Below, in pieces: positions 24,301-35,040 of a stretch of 64,000 bases of DNA (positions are counted from its first letter, which is position 1; each line of letters begins with the position of its first letter). This DNA comes from Monodelphis domestica. Taxonomy: Eukaryota > Chordata > Mammalia > Didelphimorphia > Didelphidae. Position numbers and translations under genes: made by a program. The DNA lies in contig NC_077232.1 in assembly GCF_027887165.1 (NCBI RefSeq), positions 8,668,800 to 8,732,799 on the forward strand, written 5' to 3'. A model generated the notes under the pieces. That model made no database searches, was not told where the DNA came from, and saw nothing but the letters and a program-made list of their open reading frames with translations.

Positions 24301-27300
24301 GGAGTTTGACGGCCAAGCTAGATAATGCGAGACTCACACCCACCCTGGGTCTCCTTTGGGGGCTGGAGGCAGGCTCTTGGTCCGGAGGCACCTAGGATGT
24401 CGTTGGCAGAGTAGGTCCTGAGTTCAAGTTCAGAATTCTTTTCAAGTTCTTTCTGTTCATCCCCAAAGGAGGAGGAGGCCGATGTGTTACTGGGGGAAGT
24501 GGTGGGCTTGAAGCCAAACGAGGCACATTGGCTTGGTGAGAAGCCCTGGAGGTCTGCCTCTTGAGGAAGGGAGCCAGGGGTGCGAGTGCGAGACGGTGAG
24601 CCTCTGTGGGACCCCATCCCCCACGAACAACAACTTAGCGTGTGCTGCAGGTCGGCTACATCTTGGGGTTTCTTTGATCAGCTTCCGTGTGGACGTACTG
24701 TCCAGTTTGCCCGTGACTTCACTCCCTGCGCTGGCTGTCCTGGAGCAAGCCTCAGGGTGGAAGCCGCTGGACAGTGACCGGTTGGAGGCCCAAGGCCTGG
24801 GCAGCCTCGTGGGCCAGAGGACCCTCCAGCCCCAGCTCTGGCCCCGTCCTCTTTTTACAGACGAGGGAAGGGAAGTGATGGACTCGCCCGGGGACCCCCG
24901 AGCCGCGGGTCTCTTTAGTACATAAGTGTTGGCTGGTGCCGCTCTTCCATCCCCGGGATTCCTCCCCGGAAACCAGCCCATACGACAGAGAGAGAAAGGG
25001 GGAGATGAACAACCTGAGTAGTATGTTGGAAAAGTCTGGAAATTGGTGCCGTGTCTGCCCTGCTGGGGGGGCTCTTCCTTCTCTCGACCCTGCCAGCACT
25101 GCATGGATTGTTTCCTGCCCGTTTACTTCCCTCGGCATTAGCAGAGATCTGGCGTATCTCGTCGGTCATCTCTCCCAGCACGGTCCTGTTCCAGCGCCTT
25201 CCTGCGCCAGGGTGTTCGGCCCTTTCCCAGGGGAGGAGCCTCTTTGCTGTCTCAAAGATGGGCGCTGCAGCTCTCTGGGGGCAGGGGGGGACTTCCTGCT
25301 CATCGATGGCCTTCTCCAGGTGGCAGGCGAGTGCTGGAACCCCCGAGGCTGTGGACATTGTCGCCGCCGCCTTCCGGACGCCACAGTACTTTCTCAAAGC
25401 CACGGCCCTTCCTGCCTTGTCCTGGCTGCCAGCTCGCTGGGGGCAGCCGCCGCCTTCCAGCCCAGCCACAGCGCTCCAGAGCCCGGACTCACCCGCTTTC
25501 CCATTCCCTCCTCCAGGCTATGACTTCGCGGCCGTTCTGGAGTGGTTTGCCGAGCGAGTGGACCGCATCATCCTTCTCTTTGATGCCCACAAGCTGGATA
25601 TCTCGGATGAGTTCTCTGAGGTGATCAAGGCCCTGAAGAACCACGAGGATAAGATCCGCGTGGTGCTGAACAAGGCTGACCAGATCGAGACGCAGCAGCT
25701 GATGCGGGTCTACGGGGCCCTCATGTGGTCCCTGGGCAAGATCATCAACACGCCCGAGGTGGTGCGGGTGTACATCGGCTCCTTCTGGTCCCACCCCCTG
25801 CTCATCCCAGACAACCGCAAGCTGTTTGAGGCCGAGGAGCAGGACCTCTTCAAGGATATCCAGTCGCTGCCCCGGAATGCCGCCCTCAGGAAGCTCAACG
25901 ACCTGATCAAGCGTGCCCGGCTGGCCAAGGTAGGTGCAGGGTGGGACACAGGCGGGGTGTGTTGATCCTGGTAGTCGAGCACGGGAGGCCCCACCGGCCC
26001 CTTCTCTGGGCGCCGTGACGGGTCTTGGCTGTGCCCGTGGATGGATTCCAAAGCATGGACTGGGCCTGGACTGCTGTGATCAAAAGCAGAGGCTGAAACA
26101 TTGACTGCAAGAGGGGACGCTCTTAATGGAAGCAGGACCTTGGCTTCAGTAGGACTTGGGAGGTGGGTGACAGCTGGGTGGCTTGGTGGATGGAGAGCCA
26201 GGCCTAGAGATGGGAGGTCCTGGGGTCCAGTCTGGCCTCAGCCACTTCCCAGCTGTGGGACCCTGGGCAAGTCACTTGACCCCCATGGCCCAGCCCTTAC
26301 TACTCTTCTGCCTTGGAGCCAATCCACAGGATGGAAAGGAAGGGTTTAAAATAAAACAAGCAAACAAAAAAGTGCCTTTAGACTAAGTTTCAGTTCCAAG
26401 GGTGACACTTATGATTATGTGACTTGCCCAGGGTCACACAGCTAGGTTTGAACCCCAGACTGCCCATCTCTAAGCCTGGCTCTCTATGTAGATGGCTGCC
26501 TAGCTGCCCCTCCTTTACTCATTTAAAAGTTGCCCCAAGTGCCGTGAGGGATGTATTTAGCCTGAGGGAAGAAGTGGTCTTGCTTGACCCTGCTTCTGGT
26601 CAGAGGAAGCCCCCTCAGTGCCCGGGGCTGCCCCTGGGAATAGGGAGAGCTGCTTGGTTGGCCCTGGGAGAGGAGGCTACAGCCCCCGCCAACGGCTGAC
26701 TGTTTCTCTGTGCTTTAGGTCCATGCCTACATCATCAGCTCCCTCAAGAAGGAGATGCCCAACATGTTTGGGAAAGAGAGCAAGAAGAAGGAGCTGGTGA
26801 ACAACCTGGGAGAAATCTATCAGAAGATCGAGCGGGAGCACCAGATCTCTCCCGGGGACTTCCCGAATCTCCGGAAGATGCAGGTAGGTTTGCCCGCTGT
26901 GGAGGGACGTCGGGAGCTGGCAGGGAGAAGAGGCAGGCTCGTGGGGAGGCGTCAGAGCACCTCCCTGGGCTCCCTGCCTCGTTTTGTCTCTGCAGTGAAC
27001 GAAGGGGCCCTTGATGTTTGTCCAAAAGTAGTTCTGCCGACACAGCCTAGCTCAGAAGAGGGGCTCAGAGGTCCCCAGTCATCTGACGCCTCCCCGGGGT
27101 CCCCGTCACCATTTGGCCCTTCTCGTGGCTCTGTCTGAGGGAGAGGCAGTGATGTGCCCACGACTAGGCCCACGATGGTGGCCAACAGCAAAGCTCAGGG
27201 TCACACAGCTAGGCAGTGTCTTAGACTATGGTTGAACCCCAGACTGCCCATCTCTGAGCCTGGCTGTCTGTAGAGAGCTGACCACTCCCTTGAAAATGCC

Positions 27301-27904
27301 TGTTAGCTTGTGAAATGCTTGGAATCGGGCCCCTGGCCATAGTGAAGCCCTTCCACGCCTCCTCCTTCTCTTCCCACAGGAGTTGCTGCAGACTCAGGAC
27401 TTCAGCAAATTCCAGGCCTTGAAGCCCAAGCTCCTGGACACCGTGGACGACATGCTGTCCAAAGACATCGCTCGGTTAATGGTGATGGTGCGCCAAGAGG
27501 AGTCGCTCATGCCCTCGCAGGTGGTGAAGGGTGGAGCCTTTGACGGCACCATGAACGGGCCCTTCGGCCACGGCTACGGAGAGGGGGCCGGAGAGGGCAT
27601 CGACGATGTGGAGTGGGTGGTGGGCAAGGACAAGCCCACCTACGACGAGATCTTCTACACCCTGTCTCCTGTCAACGGCAAGATCACGGGGGCCAACGCC
27701 AAGAAAGAGATGGTGAAATCCAAGCTACCCAACACGGTCCTGGGGAAAATCTGGAAACTGGCCGATGTGGACAAAGATGGGCTGTTGGATGACGAGGAAT
27801 TCGCCCTGGCCAACCACTTGATCAAAGTCAAATTGGAAGGGCACGAGCTCCCCGCTGACCTGCCCCCACACCTGGTCCCTCCCTCCAAACGGAGGCACGA
27901 GTGA
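11901..27904 (+). CDS. EHD1: EHD1, EH domain-containing protein 1 (5 coding exons)
   Basis: Coding exons are 11901-12304, 16452-16549, 25517-25929, 26719-26883 and 27380-27904. They total 1605 nt, or 534 residues plus stop. All introns are GT-AG and phases agree (2, 1, 0, 0). EHD1 is a dynamin-like ATPase that tubulates membranes of the endocytic recycling compartment and helps primary cilium assembly. Its C-terminal EH domain binds NPF-containing partners such as MICAL-L1 and rabenosyn-5. Visible motifs: P-loop GQYSTGKT at residues 65-72, DTPG at 153-156, NKAD at 219-222, EH domain at about 440-534 with EF-hand loop [12 protein letters not shown] at 489-500. The start is set by the sequence GCCACCATG and by the family N-terminus [13 protein letters not shown]. 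Paralogues EHD2-4 are less likely: the N-terminus and the [14 protein letters not shown]-terminus fit EHD1 as I know it. Confidence 0.98.
13368..13578 (-). mobile_element. MIR, reverse
   Basis: 'tgctgttattatcccccctt', 'tatagatgaggaaactgagg' and 'ccagggtcatacagccacca' is reverse MIR. It lies in EHD1 intron 1. Confidence 0.72.
14668..14690. repeat. Poly(C) run, 23 bases
   Basis: Uninterrupted C homopolymer in EHD1 intron 1. Its length may be unreliable in an assembly. Confidence 0.9.
16452..16549 (+). CDS. EHD1: EHD1 exon 2
   Basis: A 98-nt exon for residues 135-168, with FMCAQLPNP and the G3 motif DTPG inside [19 protein letters not shown]. The acceptor is CCCTAG and the donor GTGAGG. It falls between two large introns (4.1 and 9.0 kb). 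Confidence 0.96.
18801..18815 (+). promoter_or_regulatory. CTCF-like motif (forward)
   Basis: GGCGCCAGGGGGCAG matches the CTCF core (C-C-A-S-Y-A-G-R-K-G-G-C-R-S type) on the plus strand. It lies in EHD1 intron 2. Motif match only. Confidence 0.45.
19595..19611 (-). promoter_or_regulatory. CTCF-like motif (reverse), weaker
   Basis: The minus strand reads CGCTACTAGAGGGCGGC, close to the CTCF core. It lies in EHD1 intron 2, 0.8 kb from the forward motif at 18801 and facing it. Confidence 0.35.
21015..21167 (-). mobile_element. Marsupial tRNA-type SINE, internally deleted
   Basis: Reverse SINE with tail at 21015 and head at 21167. About 30 bp of the body are missing compared with the full-length copies. 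B-box complement (GGTTCAAAT-like, 'gatttgaactcagg') near 21103. Confidence 0.8.
21729..21777. repeat. CpG-containing 7-bp tandem repeat
   Basis: About seven units of CCCTTCG drifting to CCCTCCG in EHD1 intron 2. Each unit holds one CpG. Confidence 0.85.
25517..25929 (+). CDS. EHD1: EHD1 exon 3
   Basis: A 413-nt exon for residues 168-305, from [17 protein letters not shown] to RARLAK. It carries the rest of the G domain, including NKAD at 219-222, and the first stalk helices. Acceptor CTCCAG, donor GTAGGT. The open reading continues far upstream into intron 2, but that part is not conserved family sequence. Confidence 0.97.
26167..26371 (+). mobile_element. Marsupial tRNA-type SINE
   Basis: Forward copy in EHD1 intron 3: A box (TGGCTTGGTGG, diverged) near 26179, B-box region 'tcctggggtccagtctgg', body, and an A-rich tail to 26371. 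Confidence 0.85.
26411..26512 (-). mobile_element. SINE 5' half, reverse
   Basis: Only the head half of a tRNA-type SINE is present, with 'gacttgcccagggtcacaca' and the CTAGCTGCCCC head. Part of the segment between them is deleted. EHD1 intron 3. Confidence 0.65.
26719..26883 (+). CDS. EHD1: EHD1 exon 4
   Basis: A 165-nt phase 0-0 exon for residues 306-360 ([15 protein letters not shown] to FPNLRKMQ), part of the helical middle domain. Acceptor CTTTAG, donor GTAGGT. Confidence 0.97.
27192..27275 (-). mobile_element. SINE fragment, reverse
   Basis: A short stretch in EHD1 intron 4 ('cagggtcacacagctaggca', 'gcccatctctgagcctggct') matches the middle of the tRNA-type SINE. Both ends are lost. 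Confidence 0.55.
27380..27904 (+). CDS. EHD1: EHD1 exon 5 (coding part)
   Basis: Residues 361-534 and the TGA stop. It includes the linker with [17 protein letters not shown], the EH domain beginning near [14 protein letters not shown], and the calcium-binding EF-hand loop. Acceptor CCACAG. Confidence 0.97.
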   Translation, partial: ELLQTQDFSKFQALKPKLLDTVDDMLSKDIARLMVMVRQEESLMPSQVVKGGAFDGTMNGPFGHGYGEGAGEGIDDVEWVVGKDKPTYDEIFYTLSPVNGKITGANAKKEMVKSKLPNTVLGKIWKLADVDKDGLLDDEEFALANHLIKVKLEGHELPADLPPHLVPPSKRRHE

Positions 27905-29355
27905 CAGTCGATTCTTCCCTCGCCAGGAGGGCTGCTGCCCCACTCTTGCCCCTCTGCTTCCCAGGTGGAGCAGCAGCTTGGGGGGGGTCCCATTCTCAGT
28001 GCTCCCTTGGCGTGTCTGTTCCATAAAGACCTAACTAACAGATGGCTTTTTGCAGCTCTCGAAAAGGAAAGCCACCACTTTAGAAAAAGAAAAGAAAACC
28101 GTTTCCAAGCCTGGTGGGGAGACAGGGGTAGCACTTGTCAATGTTGGAATTTTGTGCACAAGAACTATGGATATTTTTAATATATGAAGGCAGTATTCTT
28201 TCTTGCTCCCTCCCTGCCCTGTCTGTGGCCCCCTCCCCGCCCCCTGTAGTCCAACAAGAGACCCTGCCAGCTTCCTGCCCTCTGGCTGGCTAGCTATACA
28301 CTTCCCAAAGAGTCAGTGGAAGGAGCTTCCTTCTGCCCCCTTTCCGGCTGCATGGCCACAAGCCCCCAGTCCTCCTCCTGGGGCCATCGGTCTGGGTCCT
28401 CTAGGCCAGACCCCAGTGCGGAGGGGCCAGACCTCGGGCATCTGAAGTCTGGCTGATGCTGGCAGCACATCGGAGCGATGAGGAGAGGCCCCCCTCCTCT
28501 GTCCTTGAATTCACGTGGTACTTACTTGTGCCTTCGCCCACACCTCGTCCCCACTCAGGCACTGTCGACTCCCCTCTTCCCTAGAGACCTCACCTGTATC
28601 ACACCAGCCTCCATCTCCCCCCCGGAAGTCCCAGAAGCCCCACTGGGTCACGTCTTCCGAAGAAAACCAACTAGTTTGGGTTTGGTTTGTTTTTTTATTC
28701 AGCTTCCAGGTCTAGAAGTTTCTAGCCGCTTTGAGAACAGCTCTCTTCCAGCCTCCTCTCCACAAGCAGCAGCCTTGACGAGAGCCGCTGCGGAGGCCCC
28801 CTGATCTGGGCGTCATCAAGTCCCTGTTCTTCCATTTCAGACCCTGAGTCAAGACGGCGCCTCTCCGTGCCCCTTGGGGCCACAGGTTTTGCTTCCTGGG
28901 GTTTCCCAGAAGACCCATCAGCAGTGGGCACTGTGGTGGCCCCAGGGTGCAGGGGGACTTTGGGAAACAAGCCTCAGGGCTTCATTCAGAGTGATGAGAG
29001 GAGGCCTGTCTCTGGAAGCCATTGGCCCATTATCGTGGAGGTGTTGGGCAGGACCAGCGAGGATGGTCTCCCATCCTGCAGAGGCCCCCGGAGGGAGGAG
29101 CTGTGACTTGCCGAATCCCAGGGCACTGCTCACAGGACAGACTGGGCCCTTCCCAGGACGGGCTTCGGGGACTTCTCTGCCCTGCCGAGCCTCCAGAAAA
29201 TGGCGGCAGTGTTTCCCTCCTGATTCTGAGGGCTAAATGGGGGGGCTGGGGTGCGTGTCTCTTATCCTGAGGGTCTTATTTATGCTCATGTGCAAAACGA
29301 ACCTGGAAAATCTCAAGATGTTTTTTCTTGCATTAAAAAAGGAGAAATGGTGCCT
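27905..29355 (+). other. EHD1: EHD1 3' UTR (inferred)
   Basis: After the stop, about 1.45 kb without repeats runs to an ATTAAA variant polyadenylation signal at 29332-29337, followed by GT-rich sequence. A 3' UTR of this size fits EHD1 in other mammals. The exact cleavage site is inferred. Confidence 0.55.
29332..29337 (+). terminator. EHD1: ATTAAA poly(A) signal of EHD1 (candidate)
   Basis: ATTAAA followed within 40 bp by GT/T-rich sequence (TGGCGGTGATTCTTTG). It is the best candidate seen after the EHD1 stop codon. Confidence 0.5.
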
Positions 29356-29621
29356 AAGCTGTTTGGCGGTGATTCTTTGTAGCTGGGGGGGGAGGGAGAG
29401 GGGGAGGAGCAAGGGCCCCCGAGGGTCTGTTCAAGCCCCATCCCCAGAGGCTCTGGAGATGTCCATCCGGCAGGCGTCTGGCAAATGCTTATTTGCCACC
29501 AATTACGGCCTTGTGACGGCTCACTAATTACAGGGCCCTCGTCTGTCTCCCGGACCTTTAAGGGCTCGCTGCTATTCCTCACGTGAGAAAACGGAGGGGA
29601 TGATGCAGGCTCCAAAGCAGT

Positions 29622-29814
29622 GTAAAGGTTTAGACCTTCCATCCGAGGACCAATACTGTGCACGGGCTGCAAGGCAGAATAGTAAGGGCTGGGCAGTGGG
29701 GGTTAAGCAACTTGGCCGGGGTCACAGCTAGGAAGTGTCTGAGGCCAGATTGGAACCCAGGACCTCTCCTCTTTGAACCTGGCTCTCCATCTGCCCAACA
29801 ACCTAGCCGCCCCC
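29622..29814 (-). mobile_element. Marsupial tRNA-type SINE
   Basis: Reverse copy just downstream of EHD1, with head (complement of GGGGCGGCTAGG) at 29814 and tail near 29622. Confidence 0.82.
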
Positions 29815-30029
29815 TGGACCCATTTCACAGATGAGGTGCCACGATATGGGTTGGACAGAAGGAAGATCTGAACCGAGTCACGTTCCAGATCGTTAGGTAG
29901 GGACTTTGGGCACATGCAGCCTCAGCTATGTTTGATTCAAGGGGGAAGAGAATGTTGAGGATGACGGGGCAAAGTCTGGAGGAGGGAGGAAAGGAGCGTG
30001 TCGGCACATCTCTTTAACATTAAACTAGT

Positions 30030-30185
30030 GCGCGGCTTGGTGGCTGAGTGGAGAGAGCCAGGCCTAATTGGGTGACCCTGGGCAAGTCATTTAACTCCGT
30101 TGCCTGGCCGCCCTTCCCACTCTTCTGCCTTGGAATCAATACACAGCGTTGACTCTCCGGCAGAAGGAGAGGGTTCAAATAAAAG
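30030..30185 (+). mobile_element. SINE with internal deletion of the B box
   Basis: Forward copy with the A box (TGGCTGAGTGG). The sequence jumps from 'gagccaggcctaa' to 'ttgggtgaccctgggcaagt', removing about 40 bp that contain the B box. It then has the normal body and tail. Confidence 0.75.
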
Positions 30186-30739
30186 CTTCCTGAAGTTGCT
30201 TCCAAACCCTTGCCAGATGGAGGGAGCAGCCAATGTGCACATTTTGTAACGCGTTCGTCATTCCAGCTACATGTACAAACAATGTTTGGATTGTTTTCTG
30301 CCCTGTGAGAATTCACCTCTTCCCCCTCCCTTGCCAACAGGTTTGTCATCAGATTGTATTTTCAGTTTCCGATGAAGCAGAATCCACCTTCTCTCCCTCT
30401 TCCTTCCTCTCCTCCATCAGAAAAGGAAAAAACCAAAGGAACAAGCGAGTGTACAAACACGCACAGGACGCCCATGAATACGTTTGTGCAGTCAAGCAAA
30501 GCAGATTCCGCTGCAGCTCACGTCCCCTGCAACGTGCGGGCCTCGACTCTGCCCACTCTGCCAAGGTTGCATCTCGCCGTCTGCCAGCGGCTTCCAGTCT
30601 ACCCAGAAGAGGGTCAGAAAGCAGATGGAGAGGCATGGTGGGAAGAAACCCTCCCTGGAGCCTGAAAAAGCTGGGGGACCCCAAGAGGAAGAGCATTCCC
30701 GGCGGGGGACTGCTTAGGCCCACGCCCGTAGGTGGCAGA

Positions 30740-30845
30740 TAGCCATGTTGAGGGAACTGCCACAGGGTGAAGTGACTTGTCCAGGGTCATAATGCTGCTA
30801 AGTGGCTGAGGCCAGATTTGAACTTGGGTCATCAGTGGAGGAGGG
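30740..30845 (-). mobile_element. MIR-like fragment, reverse
   Basis: 'gtgacttgtccagggtcata' and 'ggccagatttgaacttgggt' match the 5' half of MIR or the related SINE in reverse. Confidence 0.5.
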
Positions 30846-31011
30846 CAACGTCCCACAACCAGGAAGGAGAGGGGGTGGGCGGCAGTGAGGAGATGAGTAT
30901 CTCTGTTAGCAATGCATGCACTGACCATTGGTGATGTGGCAGAGAGTTCTCCGTTAATGCCAAGAGACAGATGACAAGGGATTGAAAGGAGAAGGAGAAA
31001 TGGGAAATGGG

Positions 31012-31207
31012 GTGGGGGGGGAACAGCAAGATGGCTCAGGAGACTAGAGACTGGACATCCTGGATTCAAATGTGACCTCAGGCACTTCCTAGCGGGGTGA
31101 TCCTGGACAAGTCACCTAACCCCCATTGCCCAGCCCTTACTGCTCTTCTCCTTGGAACCACGACAGCACATTGATTCTAAGATGGAAGATAATGGATTTT
31201 TAAAAAA
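31012..31207 (+). mobile_element. Marsupial tRNA-type SINE
   Basis: Forward copy: diverged head, A box (ATGGCTCAGGAG), B box 'ggattcaaatgtg', body 'aacccccattgcccagccct', A-rich tail at 31200-31207. Confidence 0.82.
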
Positions 31208-31309
31208 AGGAAGCAGGGAGAGAGATGAGGAAAAGGGTAGCTTTTTCTAAGAGGCTGGTTGTAAAAAGGAGAGGTATAGGATAGTAACTGGAGGGGATGC
31301 TGAGATTAC

Positions 31310-32055
31310 TTGTCAATGAATCCCATTACAATTTTTAATATCCATTTTCTGACATTTTGCAATCCATATTCTCTCCCTCCCCCAGACACATATGATGTAA
31401 ATTGTACATATATTATCATATAATACATATTTCCATGTTCATATGAAATAAGACACATACTGCTTACACTAGAGAAAAATCCATGGGGGGAATAAAGTGA
31501 AGAATGGTATGATTCAGTCTGCATTTGTTCTCTGGTCCTTCTTATGGCGGCGGAGAGTCTTTTTCATTGTGAGTCCCTTGGAGCTGGCCTTCATCCTTGC
31601 CTTGTGGTCAAGAACTGAATTATTCACTGTTGATCATTATACATGATTGGTGTTACTGCATCCAGCATTTTTTCCTGGTTCTGCTCTCTTTACTTTTCGT
31701 CACTTCATGTCCGTCTTCCCAGGCTTCTTTGTGATCCTCCCATTTGTCTCGTCTTATGGCCCGATGGTATTCCGTCACAAGCACACACCACAGCTGGTCC
31801 AGCCATTCCCTGACAGATAGACGTCCCTTCTGTTTCCAGTTCTTCACCACAAAAAGAGCTGCTAGAAATATTTTAGGATACTCGGTTTATCTTCCTTTTC
31901 CCTGATTCCCTTAGGAAATAAACATAGCAGTGGTGCTGCTGGGTTTAGGGGGAGCCCCAGATTTATAACTGCGTATGGCTCCAGAGTGCTCCCCCAAATG
32001 GTCAGATCCACCAACAATGTATTAGCGTCCCCTCTAACATGAAGGGAGAGATTTT
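31310..32055 (-). mobile_element. L1 3' end, reverse
   Basis: Reverse marsupial L1 3' part: 'tttcctggttctgctctct', 'agctggtccagccattccct', 'agttcttcaccacaaaaaga' and 'gctgctagaaatatttt'. The same order of landmarks occurs at 5360-6060, so the two copies are independent insertions of one family. Confidence 0.82.
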
Positions 32056-32827
32056 TAGAGGCTGCTGAAGATCTAAGTAGGTGTGTGGTTGGTGGGGACT
32101 GCATGGGGGGGGGGAGATGGAAGGATTCCCAGGCTCCCTTGCAGGGGTGGGGGGTGACCAACAGGGAGAAGGGAGAGGATGATGGACAGTGTCAGGTCCA
32201 GGGGCAGGACGGGAAGAGACGAATGGACGGAGAGTGAGAGTGGGCCAAGGCAGAGGAAAGACTGACCACTCGCCAGCCTCTCCCTCGCAGCTGCAGATCT
32301 CACGAGTCTATAAATAAATGTTCTCAAAGGCAGGGCCCCCTCCCTGAGCCACCCCCTGACCCCCTCCGGGGCCGGCCTGGCCTTGGTGCAGGGTGGAGCT
32401 GGAGACCAGTCGGCGCCTGCAGGGGCTCGGGCCTGTGAGCCCCCAGCCGGGGAGGGGAAGCTTCCTCCGGGCCCAGCAACCTGGATAATTGGAATCACAG
32501 ACGGGGTGACTCCCCCCCCCCCCCCCCCGTTGCTCAGCCCGGCCAGCTGGGCGGTGGGTGGGAACCCATCTGGCTTAGGAGGGCGAGGCGGCAGGAGGGA
32601 GGCTGGGAATAACAATCCCTCCGTGGGGGCGACCCTCCCAGTTTGAAGGGCTCTTGTGCGCCCTGAGCTCATCCGAAAACTTTCCCCAGAATTCCGGGGC
32701 TTGGCTGGGGCCCCAGGAAAGCGGCCGGCCGGTCCCACCCAAGGAAAGAGAAGGTTCAGGGCATCCCAGCATGGCCCAGGCGGCAAGTCAGGCCCCGGAG
32801 GGCCTCGGGCTGCTAATGATTATTTGT

Positions 32828-32990
32828 TAGGGGCAGCGGGGCGGCTCAGTGGATAGCAATGGGAGGTCCTGGGTTCACTTCTGGCCTTCTAGCCGGGTGA
32901 CCCTGGGCAGGTCCTTGAATGTCTCTGGGCCTCCGTCTCCTCCTCTCTAGGGGGCTCCGGGGTGCCCCCCAGCTCTAGCTCTGGGATCTC
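32828..32990 (+). mobile_element. tRNA-headed SINE with a different 3' part
   Basis: The head is like the other SINEs ('ggggcagcggggcggctcag', B box 'gggttcacttctgg'). After 'gtgaccctgggcaggtcctt' it continues as 'gaatgtctctgggcctccgt' and 'ccagctctagctctgggat'. This is the 3' part of an older CORE/MIR-related SINE class, not the usual tail. Confidence 0.6.
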
Positions 32991-33124
32991 AGGTCAGGCA
33001 GTGAGCTGAGCTGGAGCCTCCTGTTGCTGTGGATTGAGCAGCCCCTACAGAACACTGTGAAGATAGCTGATCCCTTTTTACAGGAGAGAAAAGGGAGGCT
33101 CAAATCCCATCTCTCTCTTCATTC

Positions 33125-33387
33125 TGACTTCCTTCTCTTGGGGGTGGTGAGTCATTTCAGGCACGGCTAACTCTGTGACCTCTTTGGGGTTTTCTTGGTA
33201 GAGATCCTGGAGCGGTTGGCTATTTCCTTCTCCAGCTCATTTTACAGATGGGGAGACTGAGGCAAGGAGGGTGAAGTGACTTGCCCAAGGTCACACAGCT
33301 AGTGTCTGGGATGAGATCTGAACTCTGAAGATGAGTCTTACTGACTTCAGGGAGGGCGGCTCTATCCACCACATCACCTGGCCACCC
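33125..33387 (-). mobile_element. RTE/BovB-tailed tRNA-type SINE, reverse
   Basis: 'tttggggttttcttggtaga', 'gctatttccttctccagctc' and 'acagatggggagactgaggc' is the reverse 3' part of a SINE whose tail resembles RTE/BovB. The tRNA-like head is at 33387. It is a second SINE class in this window, probably mobilised by RTE rather than L1 (inference). Confidence 0.65.
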
Positions 33388-34580
33388 TCTTCACCTGGCA
33401 GGACCAGAAGTCTCTTGGGAAGGCCCCAGACATCTATTCTGCCTCCCTTTGACCTCTCTCCACTTGGGGGCCTCCCTCCCCAGGATCACAAATAAATGGC
33501 AGCTAATAGTATTACCTTCCAATTGAGCAGGTTGGATGAGAGAACTCGAAGCCTCCTTCCTGTTCCAAACCCTCTAATCTAACGGCTTGCTTGGGGCCAG
33601 CCGCCGCCTCCTACCCGCTTCTCCCTATCTGCTATTGGCTGCCCTTCTCCTCCCGAGGGCAGAATGAATGATTTCCTTTTCCACCTCCCCAAGCGCTCCT
33701 TCCTCCTGCTCCTCTGTGGTGGGCAACTTCCTGAGCCATCACCAGCTGCTTCCTGAACGTTTGAGATGGGCAGCTCTAACTCAGGTCCAAAGCAGATCCT
33801 CCCCTTCTCTGTGCTTTCCTTCATTGTAGCCCGAAACCGCTCGAGCCCCCACCAGTGCTGTTCCTTCCTTCTGCGTTAAGATAGAAACAGAAACGTTCTT
33901 GGTGTCCAACACCTCAGGGACATACCTGTCCGCCATAGGGGTGACCAGGGCAGATGTCCAGGTGAGGTCACCTCCCCAGGGAAGAGCCTCAGGCTCTGGG
34001 CCAAGAGGCTGGAAACTTAGCTCCATTTCTACCTAGCCCCAAGTTCATGTCCAGATTCAATATGGCAGCTTCCAAGAGGGTCTCCCAAAGATCAGCCACT
34101 TCTTGTTCTCCACATTGAACTCTGGAATGATGGGGAACCTTCTGAACCGTATGGACTTCCAAGTCGCAGCTCCATGAGGCTCCTCTCCCTTCACTCGTAC
34201 CTGAGCCCCCCAACAGCTTTGAGATAGCTGAGGCTGAGCTGCCTTTGGGAAAGTGTCTCCAAGTCGTCCAAGAGCCGCCCTCCAACACGTGGTGCCAGTT
34301 ACGGAACATTTCCAGGTGATCTATGGTCTGTCCCATTCCTTACGTGTGGCCAAGGTTCTCCCAGAAATGGCTCCCGCATGTCCTCTGCATGGAGGCATCC
34401 CGCGCATCTGCCGCCTTCTCTCTCCAGGCTTCTTGTCTTATTCCTCTCCCCCATATTCTGTGTGCCAGCCACATTGACCTCGGGGTTAGACGCAGAGCTG
34501 GGGCTTGAAACCCGGACCCTTGGACTGCCAAACCAGCCCTTTCCCCAGGGCGAGGTCTAACCTCTTCTCATAGTTAGTTG
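33388..34580. other. Unassigned intergenic sequence
   Basis: No gene or recognised repeat. Short frames here have no domains. Confidence 0.4.
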
Positions 34581-34585
34581 TGTCT

Positions 34586-34824
34586 CCCTTCCTTCCTTTC
34601 TTTCCTTCCTTCCTTCCTTCCTTCCTTCCTTCCTTCCTTCCTTCCTTCCTTCCTTCCTTCCTTCCTTCCTTCCTTCCTTCCTTCCTTTCTTCTTTCCTTC
34701 CTTCATTTTTCTTTCCTTCCTTCCTCTTTCTTTTTCTTCCTTCCTTCCTTCCTTCCTTCCTTCCTTCCTTCCTTCCTTCCTTCCTTCCTTCCTTCCTTCC
34801 TTTCTTCCCTCCCTCCCTTCCTTC

Positions 34825-34917
<93 letters not shown>

Positions 34918-35040
34918 TTCTTCTTTCTTTCTTTCTTCCTTCTTTCTTCCTTTCTTCCTTCCTTCCTTCCTTTCCTTCCTTCCTTCCTTCCTTCCTTCCT
35001 TCCTTTCCTTCCTTCCTTCCTTCCTTCCTTCCTTTCCTCT
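34586..35040. repeat. (CCTT)n / (CTTT)n polypyrimidine microsatellite
   Basis: About 455 bp of plus-strand pyrimidine. CCTT blocks lie at 34608-34687 and 34735-34803, a CTTT block at 34826-34914, then CCTT again. It lies between EHD1 and CDC42BPG. Confidence 0.97.

Larger units (their letters stand above)
16550..25516 (+). other. EHD1: EHD1 intron 2
   Basis: A 9.0-kb GC-rich intron that is unusually poor in SINEs for this window. Identified contents are a faint reverse MIR-like patch at 17150-17300, CTCF-like motifs at 18801 and 19595, a 7-bp tandem repeat at 21729-21777 and one SINE at 21015-21167. I see no nested gene, although GC-rich frames of several hundred bases occur. Confidence 0.8.

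Noticed and set aside
25051-25516. Open frame extending upstream of EHD1 exon 3
   Set aside because: The part before the CTCCAG acceptor has no similarity to EHD proteins; phases fit only if exon 3 starts at 25517.
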